This document shows positions 19,668 to 28,071 of a stretch of 64,000 bases of DNA, one piece after another (positions within the stretch are counted from its first letter, which is position 1; each line of letters opens with the position of its first letter). The notes below the pieces were generated by a model that did not search any database, had not been told where the DNA came from, and saw nothing but the letters and a program-made list of their open reading frames with translations. Location of the stretch: the NCBI RefSeq assembly GCF_030915465.1, contig NZ_CP133267.1:3709001-3773000 (forward strand), read 5' to 3'. This stretch comes from Neobacillus sp. PS3-34. Lineage in GTDB: Bacteria; Bacillota; Bacilli; Bacillales; Cytobacillaceae. The position numbers and the translations under genes are program-made.

Positions 19668-20552
19668 ATGGAAATAGACGGTGTATTTTCCGGTGGGGGA
19701 ATTAAGGGCTTTGCCTTGATAGGTGCATATGAAGAAATTGAACAAAGAGGCTTTCGTTTTAAAAGAGTAGCAGGAACCAGCGCGGGCTCAATCGTTGCCG
19801 CCTTGGTAGCCGCGGGTTACACTAGCCGGGAAATTTACGAGATTCTTGATGAACTCGACACATCCAAATTACTGGACGAGCGGAAAACTTTTCTTCCTTT
19901 TCCATTTGCAAAATGGCTTTTGGTTTACTGGCGTTTAGGTTTGTATAAGGGGAATGAATTAGAGAAGTGGCTTAAAAATAAGCTTGAAATGAAGGGACTA
20001 AGGACCTTTTCCGATTTGCCGCAGGATTCCCTTCGCGTAATCGCATCTGATTTGACAAATGGCCGGCTCGTTGTACTGCCTGACGATTTGGAGAAGTATG
20101 GTATACCGCCAAGGGCGTTTTCGATTGCAAAAGCCATCCGTATGAGCTGCAGTATGCCCTATTTTTTTGAACCGGTGAAATTAAAGTCTATCGATGGTAC
20201 CAGCATTGTCGTAGATGGTGGTGTTCTCAGCAATTTTCCAATATGGCTGTTTGACAAAGAAAATACAAAAAAGGCACGACCAGTATTGGGTATTAAATTA
20301 ACCCATAGCGAAACGGATCATCAAAAGCATAAAATTGGCAATGCCATTCAAATGTTTGGGGCGTTGTTTGAAACCATGAAAGATGCCCATGATTCAAGAT
20401 ACATTTCAAGAAAGCATGCGAAAAATATCATTTTTGTACCAACCGAAGGTGTTTTATCGACGGAATTCGAATTGACGGAGGAAAAAAAACAAGCACTTTT
20501 CGCACTGGGAAAGAAATGTGCGAAACAATTCTTCGGAACATGGGGATATTGA
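19668..20552 (+). CDS. yqhO: Patatin-like phospholipase family protein YqhO
   Basis: Patatin-fold hydrolase. VFSGGGIKGFALIGA (6-20) is the oxyanion-hole glycine loop. GTSAG (36-40) holds the nucleophile Ser38, and VDGGVLSNFPIWLF holds the Asp of the Ser-Asp dyad. I choose ATG 19668, 7 bases after AAGGGAGG, in place of the upstream ATG 19641. Lipid substrate unknown. It stands alone between splB and the converging yqhP. Confidence 0.9.
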   Translation: MEIDGVFSGGGIKGFALIGAYEEIEQRGFRFKRVAGTSAGSIVAALVAAGYTSREIYEILDELDTSKLLDERKTFLPFPFAKWLLVYWRLGLYKGNELEKWLKNKLEMKGLRTFSDLPQDSLRVIASDLTNGRLVVLPDDLEKYGIPPRAFSIAKAIRMSCSMPYFFEPVKLKSIDGTSIVVDGGVLSNFPIWLFDKENTKKARPVLGIKLTHSETDHQKHKIGNAIQMFGALFETMKDAHDSRYISRKHAKNIIFVPTEGVLSTEFELTEEKKQALFALGKKCAKQFFGTWGY

Positions 20553-20571
20553 GACCTATTTAAAAATCAAT

Positions 20572-20607
20572 AAAAAATCGGGCTCCTCAAAAGGATGCCC
20601 GATTTTT
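20572..20607. terminator. Bidirectional terminator between yqhO and yqhP
   Basis: AAAAAATCGGGC pairs with GCCCGATTTTT, with A- and T-tracts on both sides. It serves both converging genes and overlaps the last codons of yqhP. Confidence 0.85.
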
Positions 20608-20973
20608 CTTTTTGCCTTTTTTTCCGTCAATAACGGTCAAATGGGAAGAAGATTTCTTTTTTATCTTCTTTTTAGCTAAGGGAAGATTTCCTTGAGAGGC
20701 ACTCCTTGATTGGAGATCCCCGTTTTTTTGATGGAGTCTTTTCTTTGATTTTTTTGCGGCTTTAAGAAATGCCCGCTGCTCTTTTCTCTCAGGGCTTGAG
20801 TTATTAAATCGCCGAAAAAGTAAATAAATAACCATACCGATCAACGCGATGACAGCTATTCTTTGGATAAAACCGGCCGGGTTTGATACTAATATTCCGG
20901 CAATGCCTATTGCAGCCAGAATGAAAAGAATACCAAAAATGAGTAAAGAAATCCGATTTTTCAAGAATGCCAC
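20587..20973 (-). CDS. yqhP: YqhP/SA1362 family membrane protein
   Basis: 128 residues with two hydrophobic segments (about 8-30, ISLLIFGILFILAAIGIAGIL, and 35-52, IQRIAVIALIGMVIYLLF) and a long Lys-rich cytoplasmic tail. The arrangement and position beside yqhQ match B. subtilis YqhP. Function unknown; no catalytic motif is seen. Confidence 0.8.
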   Translation of the reverse strand: MAFLKNRISLLIFGILFILAAIGIAGILVSNPAGFIQRIAVIALIGMVIYLLFRRFNNSSPERKEQRAFLKAAKKSKKRLHQKNGDLQSRSASQGNLPLAKKKIKKKSSSHLTVIDGKKGKKKNRASF

Positions 20974-21030
20974 CTCCCTAAGAGCATCATAAGCATTTTT
21001 TTCCTCTTTTAAACACGCATTTGAGAAGAA

Positions 21031-21975
21031 TTAAACAATTTCTTCTGTCTCCATTTGATCGTTCGTTTCCTTCTCCATTCTTAGTAGCTCTTTGAACGAG
21101 AGGATTGCTACTTCGACCTGATCGTTATTCGGTTCTTTAGTAGTCAAAAGCTGCAGCCATAAGCCCGGAAGGCCTAATAACTTCAAGACTGGAACATCTC
21201 TCAATTTGTTCGTTAATTGAAGAATCTCAAAAGATATCCCAAGCACAACAGGGATTAATGCTATACGGTCAACGATTCTGAGCCAGAGCGGTGTAGTAGG
21301 GACAAACATGTAGACGAAAACACCGACAATGACAGTGAAAAGGATAAAACTGCTTCCACAGCGATAATGGAGACGAGAGTTTGCTTGGACATTTTCAACC
21401 GTTAATTCCTGGCCATTTTCAAAGGTATTAATTACTTTATGTTCGGCACCATGGTATTGGAACACTCGTTTAACAATCGGTGTAAGCGAAACAAAATAAA
21501 TATAAGATAAGAGCAGCAGCAGCTTGAAAAATCCCTCGACTAAGACCTGCTCAAAATCAGTTGAAAAAATGGGCCTTGTCAATACAGCAAGAAATACTGG
21601 AAGCAATGTGAAGATGAATTTTCCAAATAAAAAGGAAATAACGCCGATCGCTGCTACGCTAAGATACATCGTAGTCTTGGAGACTTCCTTCTCTTTTAAC
21701 TTATGATCCTCTTCGGGATCAAGGTCAAACCGTTCTGTTGAAAAATTTAAATGCTTTGACCCGTTCGCGCTTGCTTCGATTATCGCAATAATTCCACGAA
21801 GGAAAGGGATTTTTTTGAGAAAAGAAAAAGCAGGTACAGTTTTTCGAGGCAGATGGAAATACTCAATGGAGCGGTCTTTCCGTCTAACCGCAGTTACATA
21901 ATGATGTTTCCCGCCAAACATAACGCCTTCGACCACTGCCTGGCCGCCATAAACGGGTTTTTGATTTTTGGACAT
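21031..21975 (-). CDS. yqhQ: DUF1385 membrane protein YqhQ
   Basis: Multipass membrane protein of the DUF1385 family. It begins MSKNQKPVYGGQAVVEGVMF, whose GGQAVVEGVM block is the family signature. VFQYHGAEHKVINTFENGQEL and SRLHYRCGSSFILF are also conserved. Four to five transmembrane helices are visible between residues 100 and 240. I place the start at ATG 21975, since the upstream GTG 21987 has no ribosome-binding site. Function not established. Confidence 0.88.
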   Translation of the reverse strand: MSKNQKPVYGGQAVVEGVMFGGKHHYVTAVRRKDRSIEYFHLPRKTVPAFSFLKKIPFLRGIIAIIEASANGSKHLNFSTERFDLDPEEDHKLKEKEVSKTTMYLSVAAIGVISFLFGKFIFTLLPVFLAVLTRPIFSTDFEQVLVEGFFKLLLLLSYIYFVSLTPIVKRVFQYHGAEHKVINTFENGQELTVENVQANSRLHYRCGSSFILFTVIVGVFVYMFVPTTPLWLRIVDRIALIPVVLGISFEILQLTNKLRDVPVLKLLGLPGLWLQLLTTKEPNNDQVEVAILSFKELLRMEKETNDQMETEEIV

Positions 21976-22203
21976 GAACGCTAACACCAGCCTATTTCAA
22001 AGTTGCACAATCAGCTTAAAGAGAAAAACTGTATGTACCTTAATTTATTCTACTAAAAAAAAGAAAAAACCTCTATATGAGATATAAATCTTCATTTTTT
22101 TGATGGCGACGGAATTAAAAATATATGCAAGTGAATGATAGCCAAAGGACATACTATAAATACAGACTGTTAAAAAAATGGAATTGAAGGAGGCATACAT
22201 CTT

Positions 22204-22719
22204 ATGCTGGATGAGCTGCTGGGAAGTGAGAGTCATAATTCAGATAAACCAATGTCAATTATTGCCTACGTCATATATACGGGATTATTTGCTGGTATTT
22301 TCTGGAGCTCAATCGGTTATCTATCCTATCTGTTCAATTTCACAGTTATTCGCCCAAATTTCATATTAGAACCATGGGCACTAGGAAATTGGAAACATGA
22401 ATGGCTCGGAACCGTTATTTCTATTTTCATGATAGGTGTATTCTCAGTTATAGCGGCCTTCATTTACTACCTGGTTTTGAAGAACTTAAAAAGCAGATGG
22501 GGAGGCATTTTTTATGGGATTGCCCTTTTTCTTCTCGTTTTCCTTGTATTAAATCCGATTTTTCCGGGAATTAAACCATTTCGCGAAATTGATCGCAATA
22601 CAATGATTACATCTGCCTGTTTATTTATCGTATATGGAATTTTTGTTGGCTACTCGATTTCATATGAATATCAAAGCCGCCAGCACATACCAAAAGGACA
22701 AAAAGACAATAGCCAATAA
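22204..22719 (+). CDS. yqhR: YqhR family membrane protein
   Basis: 171 residues with four predicted transmembrane helices (about 19-42, 69-92, 99-120 and 131-150). It contains RPNFILEPWALGNWKHEWLG and YGIFVGYSISYEYQ, matching YqhR. Gene order yqhQ-yqhR-aroQ-papA-efp is as in B. subtilis. Function unknown. AAGGAGG precedes the start. Confidence 0.85.
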   Translation: MLDELLGSESHNSDKPMSIIAYVIYTGLFAGIFWSSIGYLSYLFNFTVIRPNFILEPWALGNWKHEWLGTVISIFMIGVFSVIAAFIYYLVLKNLKSRWGGIFYGIALFLLVFLVLNPIFPGIKPFREIDRNTMITSACLFIVYGIFVGYSISYEYQSRQHIPKGQKDNSQ

Positions 22720-22830
22720 TAGTCGCGGGATGGCCGATTATGATAAAATGAATTTATTGGGCAATATTTTTAAATAAGAAATACAACAATCGTTAAAGAG
22801 AAGAAACATGGTGCATGGGAGATTTGGAAA

Positions 22831-23259
22831 ATGAAAAAAATTATGCTTCTCAATGGTCCTAATTTAAACATGCTCGGTAAACGGGAACCGGATGTTTATG
22901 GGGCGGCAACACTACAGGATCTTGAAGAAAAGATGAAGAATCTGGGACATACACACGGAGTTGAAATGATTTGCTATCAATCGAATTCTGAGGGGATACT
23001 GATCGATAGAATTCAGGAAGCAGGGGAATCCGGGGTTGAAGGAATTATTTTAAATCCTGGTGCCTACACTCATTACAGCTATGCTATCCGTGATGCGATT
23101 GCAGGAATAGATGTCCCTGTTATCGAAGTACATATATCAAATATCCATGCCCGTGAGCCATTTCGCCATGTTTCAGTAATTGCACCTGTAACAAGGGGCC
23201 AGATTGTTGGATTAGGCTTTAAGGGGTATGAACTGGCATTGTTAGCTCTGCTGGAATAG
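22831..23259 (+). CDS. aroQ: Type II 3-dehydroquinate dehydratase
   Basis: Dehydrates 3-dehydroquinate to 3-dehydroshikimate in the shikimate pathway. The dodecameric type II enzyme is recognised by LNGPNLNMLGKREPDVYG with catalytic Tyr23, ILNPGAYTHYSYAIRDA, and VIEVHISNIHAREPFR with the catalytic His. The length of 142 residues is standard. It is followed by papA and efp, probably in one transcript. Confidence 0.96.
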   Translation: MKKIMLLNGPNLNMLGKREPDVYGAATLQDLEEKMKNLGHTHGVEMICYQSNSEGILIDRIQEAGESGVEGIILNPGAYTHYSYAIRDAIAGIDVPVIEVHISNIHAREPFRHVSVIAPVTRGQIVGLGFKGYELALLALLE

Positions 23260-23279
23260 GAAAAGGGGAGAGGAAGAAA

Positions 23280-24336
23280 ATGAAATTAGAAAAATTACAG
23301 TCTGAATTTTCTAAACTTGGAATTGATGGTTTGCTTATCACAAGCGGATACAATCGACGTTACATGACCGGCTTTACAGGGTCTTCAGGCGTGGTATTAA
23401 TTTCGGGTGAAAATGCTCAATTTATTACAGATTTCCGTTATGTTGAACAAGCTGCAAAGCAATGTCAAGGCTTCGAAATTGTTAAACACACAGGCACAAT
23501 TCCCGAAGAGGTTGCTGCCCAGGCGAAGAAGCTCGGTATTACTAAACTTGGTTTTGAACAAGAGCATCTGTCTTATTCCTCTTTTAAATCTTATGAAAAA
23601 GCGGTGGAAGCAGAACTTGTACCTGTTTCCGGAGCAATTGAAAAGTTGCGCTTGATAAAGACAGAAGGAGAGATTAAGATATTAAAGGAAGCAGCAGATA
23701 TCGCTGATGCTGCATTTAAACATATTCTCGATTTTATCCGTCCAGGGAAAACGGAACTCGAGGTTTCCAATGAATTAGAGTTCTTTATGAGAAAAGCTGG
23801 CGCCGCATCTTCTTCTTTTGATATTATTGTTGCGTCCGGTTACCGTTCCGCTCTGCCTCATGGTGTTGCCAGCGAAAAGATTATTGAAAAAGGCGACTTC
23901 GTCACGCTTGATTTTGGTGCTTACTATAAAGGGTTTGTCTCCGATATTACAAGGACTGTTGCTGTTGGAGAACCCGAGGCAAAATTAAAAGAAATATATG
24001 ATATCGTCCTGGAAGCGCAACTTCGTGGCATGGCTGGAATTAAGCCAGGCATGACAGGCAAGGAAGCAGATGCTTTGACACGGAACTTTATCACAGAAAA
24101 AGGCTACGGAGAATATTTCGGGCATTCTACAGGACATGGCATTGGGCTAGAAGTCCATGAGGCCTGCCCTATCTGTAAAATCTGATATCATTCTTGAGCC
24201 GGGAATGGTCGTAACCGTAGAACCAGGAATTTATATCCCGGGTCTTGGCGGTGTTCGTATTGAGGATGACACGCTCATTACTCTTGACCACAACGAAACC
24301 CTTACTCATTCAACAAAAGAACTTATCATTCTGTAA
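23280..24336 (+). CDS. papA: Xaa-Pro aminopeptidase, M24 family (frameshifted)
   Basis: Metallopeptidase that removes N-terminal residues preceding proline (YqhT/PapA). N-terminal creatinase domain to about residue 130, then the pita-bread catalytic domain. Metal ligands are visible in [19 protein letters not shown] (two Asp), [14 protein letters not shown] (His) and [20 protein letters not shown] (Glu residues). The frame breaks near 24163, where HEAPALSVKS needs two more bases in a GGCC context. It then continues to the stop at 24336. Repaired length is about 352 residues. Confidence 0.93.
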
Positions 24337-24360
24337 AGAATTTTTAGGAGGATTTTAAGC

Positions 24361-24918
24361 ATGATTTCTGTAAACGACTTTCGTACAGGACTGACAATTG
24401 AAGTGGATGGCAGCATTTGGCGCGTCATCGATTTCCAACACGTGAAACCTGGTAAAGGAGCAGCGTTTGTTCGTTCTAAACTTCGTAATCTTCGTACTGG
24501 TGCTATCCAGGAAAAAACTTTCCGTGCTGGTGAGAAAGTGGCAAAAGCACAAATTGACAACCGCAGAATGCAATACCTATACGCAAGCGGCGATCAGCAT
24601 ATTTTCATGGATAATGAATCCTATGAGCAAATTGAGCTTCCAGCAACAGCAATTGAGTATGAGCTCAAATTTCTTAAAGAGAATATGGAAGTTTCCATCA
24701 TGATGTATCATGGAGAGACACTTGGTGTTGAACTTCCGAATACGGTAGAACTTGAAGTTACTGAAACTGAACCAGGAATCAAGGGGGATACAGCTTCAGG
24801 CGGAACAAAGCCTGCTACTGTTGAAACTGGCCTGACAGTTCAGGTTCCTTTCTTCGTAAACCAAGGTGACCGATTAATCATCAACACAACTGACAGCACA
24901 TATGTATCACGTGCGTAA
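24361..24918 (+). CDS. efp: Elongation factor P
   Basis: Three-domain tRNA-mimicking factor that rescues ribosomes stalled at polyproline. The loop KPGKGAAF (29-36) contains Lys32, the residue modified with 5-aminopentanol in B. subtilis. The closing [17 protein letters not shown] is typical. At 185 residues it is full length. AGGAGG precedes the ATG. In B. subtilis the next genes are yqhV and spoIIIA; here the Ccm block intervenes. Confidence 0.97.
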   Translation: MISVNDFRTGLTIEVDGSIWRVIDFQHVKPGKGAAFVRSKLRNLRTGAIQEKTFRAGEKVAKAQIDNRRMQYLYASGDQHIFMDNESYEQIELPATAIEYELKFLKENMEVSIMMYHGETLGVELPNTVELEVTETEPGIKGDTASGGTKPATVETGLTVQVPFFVNQGDRLIINTTDSTYVSRA

Positions 24919-24925
24919 TTAAAAA

Positions 24926-24962
24926 GTGGAACCGCCCTGTTGCTGGGCGCTGGAACTAGATT
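24926..24962. repeat. Short derivative of a Bacillaceae intergenic repeat
   Basis: On the minus strand this reads TCTAGTTCCAGCGCCCAGC then CAGGGCGG. Both ends match the ends of the longer repeat at 48919-49042 (TCTAGAG, TCCAGCGCCCAGC, CAGGGCG). It appears to be an internally deleted copy that can still fold on itself. Confidence 0.5.
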
Positions 24963-24980
24963 ATGAAAACCTTACTTATT

Positions 24981-25018
24981 AAAAGCCTCAGCGCGAATAT
25001 TCGCGCTGGGGCTTTTTT
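24981..25018 (+). terminator. efp terminator
   Basis: AAGCCTCAGCGCGAA pairs with TTCGCGCTGGGGCTT, followed by six Ts. A long, strong stem; it separates efp from the cytochrome block. Confidence 0.9.
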
Positions 25019-25169
25019 AGTTTAAATAATAAATATTTGAATTGTTATTAATTGTGGAATTTTTGAAGGACTTCACTAAATAGTAAGATTTGTACGATAA
25101 TTACCTAGTTATTTTTTGCTAAAATAAGTTTGAAATTTAAATAATCTTTATTTAAAAGGGGTGACAATG

Positions 25170-25614
25170 ATGAAACGATTCACTTCTGTTTTTCTTACAC
25201 CTTCTTGCAGTTGGCCTGTTATCTGGATGTACCTCCAATAAGGAAAATATGACGCTCGATAAAAAGCATAAGCCGTTACCTGATTATGTGCTTAATTCAT
25301 CAGACAAAGTTAAAGAAACATATATTATGGCTTCTAAATATCCAGAAGTCCTTGCGTCGGTTCCCTGCTATTGCGGATGTGGTGTTTCAGATGGGCACGA
25401 GAGCAATCTTGACTGCTATGTAAATAAGATGGGGTCGAATAATGCAGTTGAAGAATGGGACCCTATGAGTATATCGTGAGACACTTGTATTGATATCGCC
25501 CGGGAGGCGGTACAAATGAAACGAGATGGAAAAAGTCTGAAGGAAATTAACCGTTTAATTAAAGAGAAGTACAAAGACTTAGGTGAGCCAACTCCAACGC
25601 CTGATCCAAAGTAA
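25170..25614 (+). CDS. PCYCGC-motif lipoprotein with in-frame TGA (candidate selenoprotein; also N-terminal frameshift)
   Basis: Exported lipoprotein: MKRFTSVFL, hydrophobic core and lipobox LLSGC. The family signature VPCYCGCG lies in the middle. TGA at 25477-25479 interrupts the frame, but the same frame continues DTCIDIAREAVQMKRDGKSL and ends at TAA 25614. In relatives the interrupted position is the first Cys of a CDxC motif, so the reading is U/C-D-T-C. A hairpin (25495-25511) lies 15 bases downstream. The signal peptide needs two bases restored near 25199 (ACAGGCCTTC read as ACACCTTC) or one removed. Function unknown; a redox or metal-binding role with the following cytochrome is an inference. 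A nonsense mutation is the alternative. Confidence 0.75.
25495..25511 (+). promoter_or_regulatory. Candidate SECIS-like hairpin after in-frame TGA
   Basis: ATCGCC can pair with GGCGGT (six pairs, one G-T wobble) around a CGGGA loop. The loop begins 21 bases after the TGA and has G in its second position. This is within the range generally described for bacterial SECIS elements (16-37 bases, G among the first two loop bases). The stem is short and GC-rich codons could form it by chance. Confidence 0.4.
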
Positions 25615-25624
25615 GGGGATTCCC

Positions 25625-26278
25625 ATGAAAAAACTATTAGTAGGCAGTTACCTACTCATTACTCTAGGGATTATTGTCTTATTCAACAATAGTAGTTTCA
25701 AAGACAACAAGGATTTTAAAGCGATAGAAGCCGGAGAAAAAATTTATAATCAGCATTGTGCTTCCTGCCATGGCAAGACAGGAAAAGGCGAAGGAGCAAA
25801 TGTGGGTACCTCTATTAATAACGAGCAGCTCCTGAGTTCTCTCTCGGATAAGGACCTATACAATAACGTGAAATTTGGCAGAGAAGGGACCCTGATGCCG
25901 GCATATAAGGAAAGAATTTCTGAGAAGGATATTAAAAATCTTGTTGCTTTTATGCGAGACTGGCAGGAGAAAAAAATAGATTTTAAGACCCCTGGAAAGA
26001 TTGCTGGCGAACCTGAAAATGGCAGAAGACTTTACAATCTATACTGTCTCAGCTGCCATGGTGAAGGTGGAGCAGGAAAATTGAAGATGGGGACTGCTCT
26101 TGCTAATCCTCAATATTTACAATATACAACGGATAAACAAATATGGATTGATACGGCTTATGGCCGGGAGAAAACCCGAATGTCTCCATCCCTCAAAGGA
26201 CTTGATGGAGTCCGCCAGTTGAAAGAGGAAGAAATTTCAGATGTTGTTTCCTATATCCGATCCCTCCAAATTAAATAA
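25625..26278 (+). CDS. Membrane-anchored di-haem cytochrome c
   Basis: 217 residues. An N-terminal signal anchor (about 4-21, LLVGSYLLITLGIIVLF) precedes two class I cytochrome c domains. Haem-binding sites are CASCH (C45, C48, H49) and CLSCH (C141, C144, H145); downstream Met residues (GTLMPAYKER; TRMSPSLKGL) are likely distal ligands. It sits outside the membrane and would carry electrons to an unidentified acceptor. ATG 25625 follows AAGGGGAT, 10 bases after the PCYCGC gene. It is a natural substrate of the Ccm genes downstream. Confidence 0.92.
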   Translation: MKKLLVGSYLLITLGIIVLFNNSSFKDNKDFKAIEAGEKIYNQHCASCHGKTGKGEGANVGTSINNEQLLSSLSDKDLYNNVKFGREGTLMPAYKERISEKDIKNLVAFMRDWQEKKIDFKTPGKIAGEPENGRRLYNLYCLSCHGEGGAGKLKMGTALANPQYLQYTTDKQIWIDTAYGREKTRMSPSLKGLDGVRQLKEEEISDVVSYIRSLQIK

Positions 26279-26288
26279 TATACTAATT

Positions 26289-26321
26289 CCCTCCTTCTTT
26301 TTGCTGGAGGGTTTTTATTTT
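26289..26321 (+). terminator. Terminator after cytochrome c gene
   Basis: CCCTCC pairs with GGAGGG around TTCTTTTTGCT, followed by a T-rich tail. It splits the block into a two-gene transcript (PCYCGC protein, cytochrome) and the ccm operon, which probably has its own promoter in 26322-26518. Confidence 0.8.
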
Positions 26322-26518
26322 TGAATTCAACAGGAATTGATATGTGAACATTTTGTGGTGATTTTTTGTCAAAAAAGTAACGAAAATCCTCCTTTAACAA
26401 AATGTTCAAGAGTGCTTCAACTATTCGGCCTCATGAAAGATTATATTTATTTCGAAGAGGGCTATGTTGGAAAATCCTGCATTTAGATAATGGCTTTTCC
26501 AAGTCAAGGGGGATTAGT

Positions 26519-27577
26519 ATGCTGAAGAAGTTATTGGCTTTATTAGTTATCACATCATTTATATCAAATATTACCTTCAAAAATGTTTATGCAGAAGGAG
26601 CATTTCAAGCCGGCCAGTTTCCTTATAAACAAATGCAAATACAGGTCATGCCTGAATTTGACTATCCGGAAAAATGGCAAAAGGACCAGCCATCTCTGCT
26701 GGTAGGGCAATATGGGACAATTGTTAATAAAAGCGGTAATGATTTTGATGGAAAAATCGAAATAAAAGTTCCTACAAAAGAAAAAAGTTTTCAAGTCTAT
26801 CTAGTGGCTGAGTTTCCATCCGAATCAAAGCCAGAGGTTCAACGCCCATATGACGTAGATAAGGCCAATGGAATTATTTCTTGGAAACCGAAATCTCCTA
26901 TCAAAAATAACGAAACTTATAAATTTGTAGTTGAGTATTATTCAAATCCAATTGCCATGAAAGATACAAAAAGCTTTGCTTATCATTTTACACCACCAGC
27001 TGATATTGATCAGTTAGATGTGATTTTTTATGCACCGATTAATGCTAAGAATATTAAGTTTGATCCCCAGCCTCAAAACACTTCAAAGAGCGAATATGGA
27101 GAAGACATCTATTATTACTCTTACAAAAATGTAAAAAAAGACAATCGTGTTAATTATAGAATGTCATATAAAAAGGACGGAACCGAATCTACATTAGCGG
27201 CAATTGATAAAAAGCAGCCTCCAAAAGATGAAAATCATACTGGAGTTAATGGCGGTAATACAGCGACTGACCAGGTTTTAAACAATTCCGGAAATGGAGA
27301 AAGTTCTGAGGTGAAACAGCCGATTATCGGCATACCAGGTGCTCTGATTATAGGGGTTTCACTCATAATTGCCGGAGCCTTTGTATTCCTGGGATTGAAG
27401 GGCTCACGAACTCAGGCAAAAGCAGCAAGCAAAAACAAAAAGGGACAGAAGAAACAAGTTGTGAGGAAAGAAAGCAGATTATCTAACGCAGAAGAAAAAA
27501 AAGAACTTCGCAAAAAACTATTAAACGGCAAGATTGATCAAGAGACATATGAAGAAGAAATGAAAAAATTAATTTAG
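26519..27577 (+). CDS. Exported membrane-anchored protein of unknown function, first in ccm operon
   Basis: 352 residues from ATG 26519 (CAAGGGGGA upstream). Signal peptide MLKKLLALLVITSFISNITF with a likely cut near VYAEG. An extracellular beta-rich domain of about 220 residues follows (IQVMPEFDYPEKWQKD, GQYGTIVNKSGNDFDGKIEI). Then come a low-complexity linker, one transmembrane helix (about 275-297, GALIIGVSLIIAGAFVFLGL) and a basic tail ending LLNGKIDQETYEEEMKKLI. Architecture and tail resemble those of the protein at 30942. I do not recognise the family. Its place at the head of the ccm genes suggests a role in apocytochrome or haem handling. Confidence 0.8.
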   Translation: MLKKLLALLVITSFISNITFKNVYAEGAFQAGQFPYKQMQIQVMPEFDYPEKWQKDQPSLLVGQYGTIVNKSGNDFDGKIEIKVPTKEKSFQVYLVAEFPSESKPEVQRPYDVDKANGIISWKPKSPIKNNETYKFVVEYYSNPIAMKDTKSFAYHFTPPADIDQLDVIFYAPINAKNIKFDPQPQNTSKSEYGEDIYYYSYKNVKKDNRVNYRMSYKKDGTESTLAAIDKKQPPKDENHTGVNGGNTATDQVLNNSGNGESSEVKQPIIGIPGALIIGVSLIIAGAFVFLGLKGSRTQAKAASKNKKGQKKQVVRKESRLSNAEEKKELRKKLLNGKIDQETYEEEMKKLI

Positions 27578-27591
27578 AGAGGTGGATAAAG

Positions 27592-28044
27592 ATGAAGAAG
27601 AATACAATTGTCATGCTTGGAGGCTTTATTATCGCGGGTGCAATAGTTTTCCTTCTGATGGCCGCGACTCCTGGCTCGAGCGGAATCGAACTGACATTAA
27701 AACAGCTTCTCGCTACGCAGGAGAATCACAAAGATGATTATGTTACTGTCGAAGGACTATTGATAGAAAAATCGATTCAATGGGATGCAGACAAAATCGA
27801 ATTAAAGTTCGATGTAAGGGACAATGAAGGAAATCTGCTGCATGTAGTTCACAATGGTATTAAACCGGATAATTTTTCAGAAGGAGTCATAACGATTTTA
27901 CAGGGGTCTCCGACCAAAAAGGACACATTTAAAGCAGAAACCGTTAAAACTAGGTGCCCTTCAAAGTATGAGGGCAAGGATATGAAAGACTATGATCCTA
28001 AGAAACATGAAAAACTTCTGAATAAACCACCGCACCAAAAATAA
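27592..28044 (+). CDS. ccmE: Cytochrome c maturation haem chaperone CcmE (CxxxY type)
   Basis: 150 residues: one N-terminal transmembrane helix (4-24) then an OB-fold-like domain (VTVEGLLIEKSIQWDADKIE, FDVRDNEGNLLHVVHNGIKP, ITILQGSP). CcmE holds haem covalently and passes it to CcmF. The canonical haem-binding His of HxxxY is replaced by Cys: TRCPSKYEGK has C122 and Y126. A CxxxY form of CcmE is known from some archaea and Desulfovibrio-type bacteria. Fourteen bases after the preceding gene. Confidence 0.88.
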   Translation: MKKNTIVMLGGFIIAGAIVFLLMAATPGSSGIELTLKQLLATQENHKDDYVTVEGLLIEKSIQWDADKIELKFDVRDNEGNLLHVVHNGIKPDNFSEGVITILQGSPTKKDTFKAETVKTRCPSKYEGKDMKDYDPKKHEKLLNKPPHQK

Positions 28045-28071
28045 GAAGCAAACCAATAAGAAGGTGACGAC

